Shown here: piece by piece, positions 32,466 to 41,120 of the stretch | Position numbering within the stretch: the first letter of the stretch is position 1 | How the letters are laid out: each line of letters opens with the position of its first letter | Assembly: GCF_014656295.1 (NCBI RefSeq) | Contig: NZ_BNCD01000028.1 | Location: forward strand, 1 to 64,000 | From: Streptomyces sulfonofaciens | GTDB lineage: Bacteria; Actinomycetota; Actinomycetes; Streptomycetales; Streptomycetaceae | Length of the DNA: 64,000 bases | Reading direction: 5' to 3' | Notes under the pieces: generated by a model | What the model saw: the letters and a program-made list of their open reading frames with translations, nothing else | Told to the model about the DNA's origin: nothing | Database searches by the model: none | Translations under genes and position numbers: made by a program

Positions 32466-33749
32466 TCAGCTCCCCGCGGCCTCGCCGGCGGCCTGTGCGC
32501 GCAGGGCCTCCGGCGCGGTGGCGTGCGCCGGTGCGACGGGGCGCGGGGTGCGCAACGCCAGGTGGAAGCCGACGGCGGTGACCGCGCCGAGCACCGCGCA
32601 GCCGGCCCACAGCGCCGAGGGCCCGAAGTGCTGGAGGACCTGGCCGTTGGCGAGCGGGGCGACGAAGGACGCCGCCGACGTGCCGAAGCCGAAGACGCCC
32701 TGGTAACGCCCGCGGGCCTGTTCCGGGCCCGCGTCGGCGACCGCGGCGGAGACCGTGGGCGCGTACACCATCTCGCCGAACGTCCAGATCACCACGGTCA
32801 GGGCGTAGAAGACGGCGACCGAGCCGGCCAGACCGGTCAGCCCGAAGCCGCCGCCGATCAGCAGCACGCCCACCACGAGCAGCGGAGCCTTGCTGCGGTT
32901 GCGCAGCAGGCGCGCGACGGGCATCTGCAGGACGACGATGAGGATGCCGTTGAGGGCCATCACCAGGCCGTAGTCACTGGCGTCGAGCCCGCGGTGTGCC
33001 ATGACGACCGGCAACGCGGTAGGGCCCTGGTAGTACACCGACCAGATGGCGAAGGCCATCACCACCAGCAGCATGAAGCGCCCGTCCCGCAGCACCTGCC
33101 GAAGGCCCGCGGGGGCCGCCCCGTCGCCCGCACCGGGCTCGGGCCGGGCGGCGGGCAGGGACTCCTTCAGCGAAACGGCCATCATGACCCCGCACAGCAC
33201 GGTGGTGGACGCGTCGCCCACGAACAGCCAGCGGTAGCCCGCGTGGGCGAGGAAGCCGGCCGCCGCGGCGGCCGCCGCGAAACCGATGTTGTCCGCCCAG
33301 TAGCTCAGCGAGAAGGCCCGCACCCGGTCCTGCGGGGGCACCAGGTCGGTCACCATCGCCGACACCGCGGGTCGTGAGCCGCTGACCCCGGCGCCGAAGA
33401 CGAAGGCCAGCGCGGCCACCGCCACCGGCTGGGTGACGAAGGCGAGCGCCAGGGTGGCCGACGCGTTCGCCGCCTGCGCCCCGATCATCGTCGGCCGGCG
33501 TCCGATCCGGTCGGCGAGTACACCGCCGAGCAGTGCCCCGACCGTGCCGCCCAGGCCGAACACCGCGAGCACCAGCCCGGCGAAGGCGACCGAGTAGCCG
33601 CGCTCCGCCGTCAGATACAGCGTCAGGAACGGGTAGACGAACAGCCCGAGCCGGTTTATCAGGGTGCTGGTCCACAGCCACCAGAAGCTGCGGGGGAATC
33701 CACCGGCGGTGGCCCGGACGGCACGCCCCACGTGCGTAGCGACAGACAT
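32466..33749 (-). CDS. MFS exporter (MdtH-like drug efflux family)
   Basis: 427 residues from ATG 33749, with AAAGAGGT eight bases upstream; a longer open frame to the right has no ribosome site. Twelve membrane helices predicted. Motif A (GGVLADRIGRRPTMIGAQ, loop 2-3) and a second copy-like loop (ARLLRNRSKAPLLV) are clear; FVYPFLTLYLTAERGYS in helix 1 resembles the DHA1 drug-efflux group. It converges on the PKS gene at the end of the assembly-line cluster and is the best candidate for product export or self-resistance (inference from position). Confidence 0.88.
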   Translation of the reverse strand: MSVATHVGRAVRATAGGFPRSFWWLWTSTLINRLGLFVYPFLTLYLTAERGYSVAFAGLVLAVFGLGGTVGALLGGVLADRIGRRPTMIGAQAANASATLALAFVTQPVAVAALAFVFGAGVSGSRPAVSAMVTDLVPPQDRVRAFSLSYWADNIGFAAAAAAAGFLAHAGYRWLFVGDASTTVLCGVMMAVSLKESLPAARPEPGAGDGAAPAGLRQVLRDGRFMLLVVMAFAIWSVYYQGPTALPVVMAHRGLDASDYGLVMALNGILIVVLQMPVARLLRNRSKAPLLVVGVLLIGGGFGLTGLAGSVAVFYALTVVIWTFGEMVYAPTVSAAVADAGPEQARGRYQGVFGFGTSAASFVAPLANGQVLQHFGPSALWAGCAVLGAVTAVGFHLALRTPRPVAPAHATAPEALRAQAAGEAAGS

Positions 33750-34342
33750 CGGGCAAGACCTCTTTCGTTGCTCAGGTGGATCAGGTCCTCCGGGGCGGTC
33801 CCGCCGGTGCGGCGGCCCGGGCGTGCCCGGCGCCCGTCCGGTCGCCCCGACCGGCGGCGGACGGCCGTTGAGCCCGCCCCGCGGCCGCGTCCCGGCCCGT
33901 CGCACGGACCGGCGCCCACCTGGGTGGGGCGGGCCGCGAACGGCACGGTGGGCCGGGCGCGGCCGACGAGCGGATCGGGAAGCGGCCGCTCCGCACCCCG
34001 CGGACCGCCGCCGGCCGTTCGCCCATGATCCCGCACTGTATGTGCCGGGTGCCCGGGCGGCGCCGTCGGCCCGCCGCCCCGGGCGCCGACGGGCCGTCCG
34101 GGGACGGCGGTTCACCGCAAGCGGCGCGCCCGCCCTGCGGCAGGGCCCCGGTGGGGACGGCCGGGGTGGGGACGGCCGCGGAGGGCCGGGACGAACGGCG
34201 GGGACCGGTGCGGGGCCGGGCGTGTGGACGGCCGGTGCCCCCGGGGCGGCATCCGTACGGTGACCCGCGGGAAAGGAGACGGTCGGGGTCCGTTCACCTG
34301 GTCGTCACATACCTTTCCGCAGCCGGCAGCAGGGTGTCTCAC
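33750..34342. other. 593-bp divergent intergenic region
   Basis: GC-rich spacer between the MFS gene and the secreted phosphatase gene. I see no gene. A GGTGGGGACGGCCG-type string is repeated near 34150-34180. The PHO-box-like element at 34292-34313 lies near its right end. Confidence 0.5.
34292..34313 (+). promoter_or_regulatory. PHO-box-like direct repeat (PhoP operator)
   Basis: GTTCACCTGGT (34292-34302) is followed immediately by CGTCACATACC (34303-34313): two 11-bp direct-repeat units, the first a perfect GTTCACC core and the second keeping TCAC. This is the layout of Streptomyces PhoP-binding PHO boxes. It ends 29 bp before the start of a secreted phosphatase gene, the expected kind of target. 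Confidence 0.6.
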
Positions 34343-35980
34343 ATGTCCAACGACGAGCAGTTGTTCACCTCCTACCTGTCGAGACGCGGCATGCTGGCGG
34401 GGGCCGGCGCCCTCGGTACCGCCCTCGCGGCGGGCCTGCCGGAGTCTCCGGCCGCCGCCGCACCCTCCTCCTCGGCCTCCGCGGCCGGGGCACCGGCCGC
34501 GGTCGGCGCCCCGGCCGGTGCCCCGACGAGCACACCGGTGGTCAGCGGCCTGCATCTGCAGTTCGGCGCCGACGCCTCCAGCGAGGTCGTCGTCTCCTGG
34601 CACACGCTCCGGCCCGTGGCGGAGGCCCGCGTCCTGCTCGGCGGCCCGGACGGCCGGTACGCGCGCAGCCACCCGGCCGAGACCACGAGCTACACCGACG
34701 CCCAGTCAGGCCGGCGCGTGTACGCCCAGCACGCCCGCATCACCGGCCTCGGGGCCGGCCGGGAGTACGTCTACCTCGCCGTGCACAAGGGTGCCCAGCC
34801 CGTGTCCGGCACCTTCGCCACCGCCCCCAGGGGGCGTGCGGCCTTCACCTTCACCAGCTTCGGCGACCAGGGCACGCCCACCACCGGCAGGAGGTTCGTG
34901 CCGCCCGCGGGCGTCGACCTGCCGAACCCGCCGTACGTCAACGACAACCTCGGCGGTCCCGCGTCCGGCGACCTGCCGGCCGCGATCGAGCGCGTCCAGC
35001 CGCTGTTCCACCTCTTCAACGGCGACCTGTGCTACGCCAACCTGGCCACCGACCGGGTGCGCACCTGGTCGGACTTCTGGGACAACAACACCCGCAGCGC
35101 CCGGTTCCGCCCCTGGATGCCCGCGCCGGGCAACCACGAGAACGAACTCGGCAACGGCCCGATCGGCTACCGCGCCTACCAGACGTACTTCTCACTGCCC
35201 CGCCAGGCAGGGCAGAACGACGACACCGCCGGGCTCTGGTACGCGATGACCGTCGGCTCGGTCCGCGTCGTCTTCCTCGCCAACGACGACATCTGCCTCC
35301 AGGACGGCGGCAGCAGCTACGTGCGCGGCTACTCGGACGGTGCGCAGAAGGCGTGGCTGGAGAAGGAGCTGCGCCGCAGCCGCGCCGACCGCGACATCGA
35401 CTGGATCGTGGTGTGCATGCACCAGGTCGCCGTCAGCACCGCGGACCAGTTCAACGGCGCCGACCTGGCCATCCGCCAGGAGTGGCTGCCGCTGTTCGAC
35501 GAGTACGGCGTGGACCTGGTCGTCTGCGGCCACGAGCACCACTACGAGCGCAGCCACCCGGTCCGCGGCCGGCAGCGGAACGAGACGCTCACCCCGGTGC
35601 CCGCGTCGACCCGCACGGACGTCATCGACACCACCGAGGGCACCGTGCACATGGTGATCGGCGGCGGTGGCACGTCCGCGCCGTCGAACCAGCTTTTCTT
35701 CGACCCGCCCGCGTGCCGCGTGATCACGTCGGTGGGCCCGCCCGACCCGGCGACGGGCAAGCGCCCGCCCGTCTACACCCGCGAGGACGCCCCGTGGTCC
35801 GCGGTCCGCGACAGGGCCCACTCCTACGGCTTCGCCGCGTTCAGCGTGGACCCCGGGCGGCACCCCGGCGACAGGACGCGGATCACCGTGACCTACTACG
35901 ACGTCGTCGGCACACAGGGCGAACTCCAGCCCTTCGAGACCTTCACGCTGGAGCGCGACCGCTCCGACGGCCGGGCGTGA
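34343..35980 (+). CDS. Tat-exported metallophosphatase (purple acid phosphatase-like)
   Basis: 545 residues from ATG 34343. The N-terminus has a twin-arginine signal (SRRGMLAGAGALGTALAAG) followed by an Ala/Pro-rich linker. Residues ~65-165 form a fibronectin-like domain (LHLQFGADASSEVVVSWHTL) as in purple acid phosphatases. The metallophosphoesterase core shows all blocks: FTSFGDQG, FNGDLCY, APGNHENE, VVCMHQVAVS and CGHEHHYERSHP, which supply the dinuclear metal ligands. It should hydrolyse phosphate esters outside the cell. The PHO-box-like repeat upstream suggests induction by phosphate starvation. It converges on the phospholipase C gene across a 42-bp-plus palindrome. Confidence 0.9.
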   Translation: MSNDEQLFTSYLSRRGMLAGAGALGTALAAGLPESPAAAAPSSSASAAGAPAAVGAPAGAPTSTPVVSGLHLQFGADASSEVVVSWHTLRPVAEARVLLGGPDGRYARSHPAETTSYTDAQSGRRVYAQHARITGLGAGREYVYLAVHKGAQPVSGTFATAPRGRAAFTFTSFGDQGTPTTGRRFVPPAGVDLPNPPYVNDNLGGPASGDLPAAIERVQPLFHLFNGDLCYANLATDRVRTWSDFWDNNTRSARFRPWMPAPGNHENELGNGPIGYRAYQTYFSLPRQAGQNDDTAGLWYAMTVGSVRVVFLANDDICLQDGGSSYVRGYSDGAQKAWLEKELRRSRADRDIDWIVVCMHQVAVSTADQFNGADLAIRQEWLPLFDEYGVDLVVCGHEHHYERSHPVRGRQRNETLTPVPASTRTDVIDTTEGTVHMVIGGGGTSAPSNQLFFDPPACRVITSVGPPDPATGKRPPVYTREDAPWSAVRDRAHSYGFAAFSVDPGRHPGDRTRITVTYYDVVGTQGELQPFETFTLERDRSDGRA

Positions 35981-36004
35981 ACCGGCCGGAACCGACGGCT
36001 GCGA

Positions 36005-36048
36005 GACCCAGGCGGCCGCACCCCGATCGGGGTGCGGCCGCCTGGGTC
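36005..36048. terminator. 44-bp perfect palindrome between convergent genes
   Basis: Bases 36005-36026 are the exact reverse complement of 36027-36048, with no loop. It sits 24 bp after the phosphatase stop and 20 bp before the phospholipase stop (36069). Likely a bidirectional terminator. Confidence 0.75.
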
Positions 36049-36068
36049 GGCGCGGTGCCGGGACCGGG

Positions 36069-38258
36069 TCAGCCGGTGACGCTGTCCGAGCCGTCCTCCA
36101 GGTGCCCGACGTAACGGCGCGACCAGGACGGGTCGCCGCTCACCGTCACGGACAGGTCGTACCAGCCGTCGCTCCCTGCCAGCGGGTCGAACGTGTGGGT
36201 CGCCCGGCCGTGCCCGGGAACGACACGGGTGATCGGGCGCTCGCTCGTGTACTGGTTCGACACGATGGTGAAGGTCACCGGCGTGCCGGCGGTGTTGGTC
36301 AGCCGCAGCGCCAACGCGGGCCCCGCGCCGTGGCCGTCCGCGGGATACTCCGCCTCCACCCGGGCCGTACTGCCCGAGGCGGCGACATCGCCGGTGAAGT
36401 GCCGCAGGAAGCGGTTCGGCCCCACCACGGTGATGTCGTACGCGGTGTCGCCGGCGACCGCGCCGACCGGGGCCGTCCCCGTGACCGTCCTCACGGGCCC
36501 GTGCGAGGCGTCGACCGTGTACTGCCCCGGGAACTTGGCGGGGTAGTCGGCGAGCGAGGGCGTGGCGGCCAGGTTGTTGTAGACCGAGAAGTGGCTCGCC
36601 CTGCGCACGTGCGGACCGCTGTTGCTGAAGGCCAGCTCCGCCGTGAGGGGGCCGCTGCCCTCCCTCGTGAAGCCGACCAGGTTGGCGTTCGGCTGGTACG
36701 GCAGCGGACGGGCCCGTTTCGTGCCCCGTTCCTGCCGCGGCGGCGCGTTCGTGGTGACCGGCGGGGCGTACGCGGAGGACGGCTCGCCGATGGGCGCGAG
36801 GTCGGGCAGCTCGGGCAGGCCGTACACGGGGGAGGCGAAGTCGAAGGCGGCGGTGAGGTCACCGCAGACCCGGCGCCGCCAGTCGCTGATGTTCGGGCAG
36901 ATCGCCGGCTTGCCCAGGGCGCTGGTCCACCGCTCCAGGAACTGGATGACCGAGGTGTGGTCGGAGACCTCCGACGTCACCCAGCCGCCGCGCGTCCAGG
37001 GCGACACCAGCAGCAGCGGCACCCGGAAGCCGAGGCCGACGGGCGCCGGCTGCGTGAGGCCGGCCGACGACAGGTCGGTGCCGGCGACGAACTCGTCCTT
37101 CTCGCCGGGGGCCGGCACCGGCGGGGGCACGTGGTCGAACTGGCCGTCGTTCTCGTCGAAGTTGATGATCACCAACGTCGAGTCGAAGACCTCCGGGTCG
37201 GCGTTGAGCGCCTTGAGCACCGCGTGCACGAAGTAGGCGCCGTCGGTCGGAGCACCGTCGGGGTGCTCGGAGAACCGCTGGTTGGTGACGAGCCAGGAAA
37301 CCTGCGGCAACGTGCCGGCCAGCACGTCCTTCCTGAGCGCCAGGGCCAGGTTGTCGGCGTTGCCGGTCTCGGCGTCGTCCGGTTCCGGCACGATCGCGAC
37401 GCCGTTGTCGTACAGGGCGTTGCCGGGCCGGGGCGTGCCGCCCTGCCCGGGGTCGTACTGCGCGAAGCTCTTGAAGTACTCCAGGCCGTTGTCGCCGTAG
37501 TTGTCGCTGCCCTGGTAGACCTTCCAACTGATCCCGGCCTTCTGCAGCGTCTCGGCGTAGGACTCCCACAGCAGGTTGCGGCCGAGTTCGTCGCCGCCCT
37601 CGTAGGCGGTGAAGTCGCTGTACTTCTTCTGCGCGTCGATCGTGCCGCCCCAGTGGTAGGTGCGGTTCGGGCCGGTCGCGCTGAGCACCGAGCAGTGGTA
37701 GGCGTCGCCGATCGTGTACGCGTCGGCGAGGGCGTAGTGGAAGGGCAGGTCCGCCCGGTCCAGGTAGCCCAGCGTGGTGGGGCCTCCCTTGCCGGAGTAC
37801 CAGGCGTTCATCAGACCGCCGTACCACGCCACGTGCTGGCTCTTCCAACTGTGGTCCGTCCCACCGTAGTTCTGCGCCCCGACCTCCGGGCTCGGCGGCT
37901 GGTGGCCCGCGGGATAGGCCGTGACCGGTGCGTCGCTCAGGCGCCACGGGTACTGCGTGCCGCTCACCGGCTGGCCGGGCGCGGAGGTGGGCTGCTCGAA
38001 GACCGAAAGGCCGCCGGGCAGGGTGATCGTGGAGCGGTCGCCGAAGCCGCGGACGCCCCGCAGGGATCCGTAGTAGTGGTCGAAGCTGCGGTTCTCCTGC
38101 ATCACGACCACGACCCGTTTGATGTCGCGGATGTCGCCGTGCGGTTTCCCCTTCGGGGCGGACGCGGCCTCGGCCGCCGGAGCAGCCACGCCGATCGCCG
38201 CAGCACCGGTGATTGCAGTGGCCGTGCCGAGGAAGCCTCTGCGGGACAGCTCTGGCAT
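36069..38258 (-). CDS. plcN: Tat-exported phospholipase C, phosphocholine-specific type
   Basis: 729 residues from ATG 38258, with GGAGGT upstream. Twin-arginine signal LSRRGFLGTATAITGAAAIG with Ala-x-Ala cleavage region. Catalytic domain of the phosphoesterase/acid phosphatase AcpA superfamily: VVVVMQENRSFDHYYGSLRG (metal and nucleophile region), SVLSATGPNRTYHWGG, VIINFDENDGQFDHVPPP, RVPLLLVSPWTRGGWV and SDHTSVIQFLE. Two C-terminal beta-domains of the PLC type follow (from ~residue 510). It should cleave phosphatidylcholine-like lipids or sphingomyelin outside the cell to release phosphate-containing heads. A PHO-box-like repeat lies upstream. The symbol reflects the non-haemolytic PLC family, not a confirmed orthologue. 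Confidence 0.9.
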   Translation of the reverse strand: MPELSRRGFLGTATAITGAAAIGVAAPAAEAASAPKGKPHGDIRDIKRVVVVMQENRSFDHYYGSLRGVRGFGDRSTITLPGGLSVFEQPTSAPGQPVSGTQYPWRLSDAPVTAYPAGHQPPSPEVGAQNYGGTDHSWKSQHVAWYGGLMNAWYSGKGGPTTLGYLDRADLPFHYALADAYTIGDAYHCSVLSATGPNRTYHWGGTIDAQKKYSDFTAYEGGDELGRNLLWESYAETLQKAGISWKVYQGSDNYGDNGLEYFKSFAQYDPGQGGTPRPGNALYDNGVAIVPEPDDAETGNADNLALALRKDVLAGTLPQVSWLVTNQRFSEHPDGAPTDGAYFVHAVLKALNADPEVFDSTLVIINFDENDGQFDHVPPPVPAPGEKDEFVAGTDLSSAGLTQPAPVGLGFRVPLLLVSPWTRGGWVTSEVSDHTSVIQFLERWTSALGKPAICPNISDWRRRVCGDLTAAFDFASPVYGLPELPDLAPIGEPSSAYAPPVTTNAPPRQERGTKRARPLPYQPNANLVGFTREGSGPLTAELAFSNSGPHVRRASHFSVYNNLAATPSLADYPAKFPGQYTVDASHGPVRTVTGTAPVGAVAGDTAYDITVVGPNRFLRHFTGDVAASGSTARVEAEYPADGHGAGPALALRLTNTAGTPVTFTIVSNQYTSERPITRVVPGHGRATHTFDPLAGSDGWYDLSVTVSGDPSWSRRYVGHLEDGSDSVTG

Positions 38259-38703
38259 GGATCAACACCTCCGTGAGAGTGGGGGGGCGTTGAAAACCTA
38301 TGGACCAGTGCGGTTGCACAGGCGAAGGCCATATGAACGACAGCCGAAAAGATCATATGTCGCGTCCGTCGCGACGGGGGCAAAGGGCATGGTTCGCCCG
38401 GAGTGGTCCGGTTCGGGTCCTGCCCGCCGTTCCACTGCTCCCGGGCCCGGCGGCGTCAGGCGACCGCTCCCGTGCCCCGGCGCGTCGGACGACCGCTCCG
38501 GGCCCGGCGGTGTCAGGTCGGGGTGGCGTCCGCACCGGTCGGCAGGATCGGGCCGGTGACGTGCGGGCGCGGTGGTACGTACCGTTCGCCGGGCCGGGCG
38601 CCCGGGTTCCCCGGTGCCGGGCCGACCGCTCGACGGCCGGTGCGCCGCTCCGGGCCGCCGGTGCTCCCCGCACGGGCGGCCCGGCGCGCCGCATCGGGCC
38701 CGT
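38259..38703. other. 445-bp intergenic region
   Basis: Apart from the PHO-box-like element the sequence is GC-rich and noncoding. A 20-bp string (CCGGGCCCGGCGG, then C/T, then GTCAGG) occurs at 38441-38460 and again at 38498-38517. No gene seen. Confidence 0.5.
38317..38338 (-). promoter_or_regulatory. PHO-box-like direct repeat upstream of phospholipase C
   Basis: On the minus strand GTTCATATGGC (38338-38328) is followed directly by CTTCGCCTGTG (38327-38317). Each 11-bp unit matches the GTTCACC core at five of seven positions. It ends 59 bp before the phospholipase start. Together with the element at 34292 it suggests that both secreted phosphoesterases belong to the PhoP regulon. Confidence 0.55.
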
Positions 38704-40014
38704 TCACCCCCTCGCGTGCCCCAGGTCCCGATCGGCCGGGGCCATGACCTTCGCGAGAGCAAGGATCAGCAGTCCGGCGACGACCACCACGGCCACCCCG
38801 GCCCGCAGGTCGACGTGGTCGCCGATCAGCCCGACGACGGGGGGCGCGGCGAGGAAGCCGACGCGGGCCAGCCAGGAGACCACGGCGATCCCGTCGGAGC
38901 TGCGCACTCCGGGGATGCTCCCGGCGGCGTGCATGGCGGCCGGGAAGAGCGTGGCGGCACCCAGGCCGGCGCACGCGAACGCGGCGATCACCGCGGCCGC
39001 GGTGTGCGTGAGCAGGGCGAGCGCCAGCGGCAGCGCGATCAGGACCCCGCCGACCCGGGCGACCGCTACCCGCCCGAACCGGTCGGTGATCCGGTCGCCG
39101 GTGAACCGTCCGACGGTCATCGTCGCCTGGAACGCCACGTAGGCGAAGCCGGCGACCAGTTCGGAGGCCCGGTAGTCGTCCTGGAGCAGGGCCGAGCCCC
39201 ATGAGGCGGGGGTGTCCTCGACCACCGACGACATCACCAGGAGCAGCCCGAGCATCAGCAGGAGCGGCAGCGCCGCCCTCATCCCGGCGCGGGAGGCCGC
39301 GCCGGACGGTTCCGCGGGTGCCGGGGCGTCCTCGGGCGCCGCAGCGGGGGCCGTCCCGTCGGCCCCGCTGTCGTCGCCGCCGGGCAGCAGCATCGGCCAC
39401 ACCGCCGCTCCGAGTACCGCGAGCAGCACCCCGATCCCGACGAGGTGCCCGGTCAGCGGTGCGCCGGCGCCGGTCAGCGCGGTGGAGAGCAGACCGCCGA
39501 CCACCGCGCCGACGCTCCACAAGGCATGGAAGCTGTTCAGGATGGAGCGCCCGTAGCCCCGTTGGACGCGCAGTCCGTGGGTGTTCATCGAGGCGTCCAT
39601 GACGGAGTCGAGCACGCCGAGCAGGAACAGGCAGCCGGCCAGCATCCACCAGGCCGACGCGAACGACACCAGCGGGACCGCCAGCGCGAAGCCGAACGCG
39701 CAGAGCGTGGCGAGGCGGCCGCTGCCGATCCGGGCGCCGAGCGGGCCGGCGAGGAGGCCGGCCAGCAGGGCGCCGACCGGCATGGCGGCGATGGCGGTGC
39801 CGAGCGCGGTGTTCGAGAGCCCGATGTGGTCGCGGATCTCGGGCAGCCTGGGCACGATGTTGGCGTAGGCGAGTGCGTTGACGAAGAAGAGCAGGAACAC
39901 CGCGGCGCGGGCCCGGCGCAGCAGCGCGGAGGGCGGTGCGACGCCGCGTTGGCCGTCCCGGCCATCGGGGCCGTCCGGGTCGAGCGAACCGGCGGGTGGT
40001 GCGTGCTCGGTCAC
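38704..40014 (-). CDS. MFS transporter (YbjJ-like)
   Basis: 436 residues. After a 35-residue polar lead there are about twelve membrane helices, with a long acidic/Ala-Pro loop (about 215-245) between the halves. FFVNALAYANIVPRLPEIRDHIGLSNTALGTAIAAMPVGAL and SILNSFHALWSVGAVVGG are typical of the YbjJ/FucP-like MFS branch. It begins 9 bp after the ROK kinase stop and is therefore the last gene of the minus-strand operon 43862 to 38704. It would be the transporter for that operon's small molecule (inference); direction cannot be read from sequence. Confidence 0.85.
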   Translation of the reverse strand: MTEHAPPAGSLDPDGPDGRDGQRGVAPPSALLRRARAAVFLLFFVNALAYANIVPRLPEIRDHIGLSNTALGTAIAAMPVGALLAGLLAGPLGARIGSGRLATLCAFGFALAVPLVSFASAWWMLAGCLFLLGVLDSVMDASMNTHGLRVQRGYGRSILNSFHALWSVGAVVGGLLSTALTGAGAPLTGHLVGIGVLLAVLGAAVWPMLLPGGDDSGADGTAPAAAPEDAPAPAEPSGAASRAGMRAALPLLLMLGLLLVMSSVVEDTPASWGSALLQDDYRASELVAGFAYVAFQATMTVGRFTGDRITDRFGRVAVARVGGVLIALPLALALLTHTAAAVIAAFACAGLGAATLFPAAMHAAGSIPGVRSSDGIAVVSWLARVGFLAAPPVVGLIGDHVDLRAGVAVVVVAGLLILALAKVMAPADRDLGHARG

Positions 40015-40023
40015 GGGGGATCC

Positions 40024-41046
40024 TCAGGGTAGGGGGTGGGAGGCGGGCGGGGGCCGGAGGTTTTCCGGTGCGGCGTACCGATCCGGTCTGTGCAGTGGTG
40101 CGGCGGCGCCGATCAGCCCCGTGTCGGCGCCGAGTTCGGCTCTTCGGACGGCCACCCTCCGCAGGAACGGAAGTCCGGCGAACTCGCGCATCCCGGCGTC
40201 GATGGCGTCGAAGAGCAGGGGCCCGGCCTGCGCCACCCCGCCGCCCACCACGATCAGGTCGAGGTCGCAGACGGCGCACACCGAGGTGAAGGCCGCCGCC
40301 AGCGCCCGTCCCGCGTCGGCGAACGCCCTGGTGGCCACCGGGTCCTCGGCCCGGGCCGCATCCGCGAGGTCCGCGGTGGACGCGCCGGGACCCGGCCCGA
40401 TCCAGCCGGCGGCCCGTGCACGGGACAGCAGCGCCGTGCCGCTGGCGGTGAGCTCCAGGCAGCCGCGGCTGCCGCAGGGGCAGGAGGGGCCGTCCGGGTC
40501 GGTGATGACGTGTCCGATGTGACCGGCGTTGGAGGAGGGGCCGGGCCAGGGGCGGCCGCCCAGGATCAGCCCGCCGCCCACGCCGGTGGAGACCGTGCAG
40601 CCCAGCATGTTCCTGGCGCCCCGTCCCGCGCCGGCCCAGTGCTCGCCGGTGGCGACGCAGATGCCGTCACCGGTCAGGACGACCGGGACACCGGGGGCCC
40701 AGGCGGCCGCCCAGGCCCGCACCGGCGCGTCCCGCCACACGGTGATCATCACCGGGCTGATCGTACCGGCGGCCGGGTCGACCGGGCCCGCGGAACCGAT
40801 GCCGATACCGCGGATCCCGCCGCGCGCCGCGGCGCGCGCGAGGGGGCCGGCCGCGGCCGCGGTCACCGTGGCCCATGCCTCCTCGGGGCGGCCGGACACC
40901 GGCGTGGGCACCACCACCCGGTCGGACACGGCGGCGTCCGGGCCGACCAGGGCCACGGCGATCTTGGTACCGCCGATGTCGACCGCGAGGACCGGCCGCG
41001 GGTCCGCGGCCTCGTCGGACACCGGCGCGGACCGTTCGGCACTCAT
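40024..41046 (-). CDS. ROK-family sugar/cyclitol kinase
   Basis: 340 residues from ATG 41046, with GAGGAG upstream. The N-terminal ATP loop VLAVDIGGTKIAVALVG, GIGIGSAGPVDPAAGTI, and VSTGVGGGLILGGRPW are standard ROK motifs. The zinc motif CPCGSRGCLE follows NAGHIGH, in which His takes the place of the more frequent Glu of the ExGH motif, a variant also seen in some actinobacterial members. ROK kinases phosphorylate hexoses; related enzymes phosphorylate C7-cyclitols in some biosynthetic clusters. In the middle of an operon with PfkB, HAD, GT2 and MFS genes. Substrate unknown. Confidence 0.88.
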   Translation of the reverse strand: MSAERSAPVSDEAADPRPVLAVDIGGTKIAVALVGPDAAVSDRVVVPTPVSGRPEEAWATVTAAAAGPLARAAARGGIRGIGIGSAGPVDPAAGTISPVMITVWRDAPVRAWAAAWAPGVPVVLTGDGICVATGEHWAGAGRGARNMLGCTVSTGVGGGLILGGRPWPGPSSNAGHIGHVITDPDGPSCPCGSRGCLELTASGTALLSRARAAGWIGPGPGASTADLADAARAEDPVATRAFADAGRALAAAFTSVCAVCDLDLIVVGGGVAQAGPLLFDAIDAGMREFAGLPFLRRVAVRRAELGADTGLIGAAAPLHRPDRYAAPENLRPPPASHPLP

Positions 41047-41120
41047 GGGCGACTCCTCGGGCGGGGACATGGCGGGCACGGCGGGACGGGGCGGGACGGG
41101 ACGCGGGCTCACCGGCCCGC

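Noticed and set aside
34025..34342. Upstream extension of the phosphatase frame
   Set aside because: It is low complexity, covers the PHO-box-like element, and the Tat signal directly follows the ATG at 34343.
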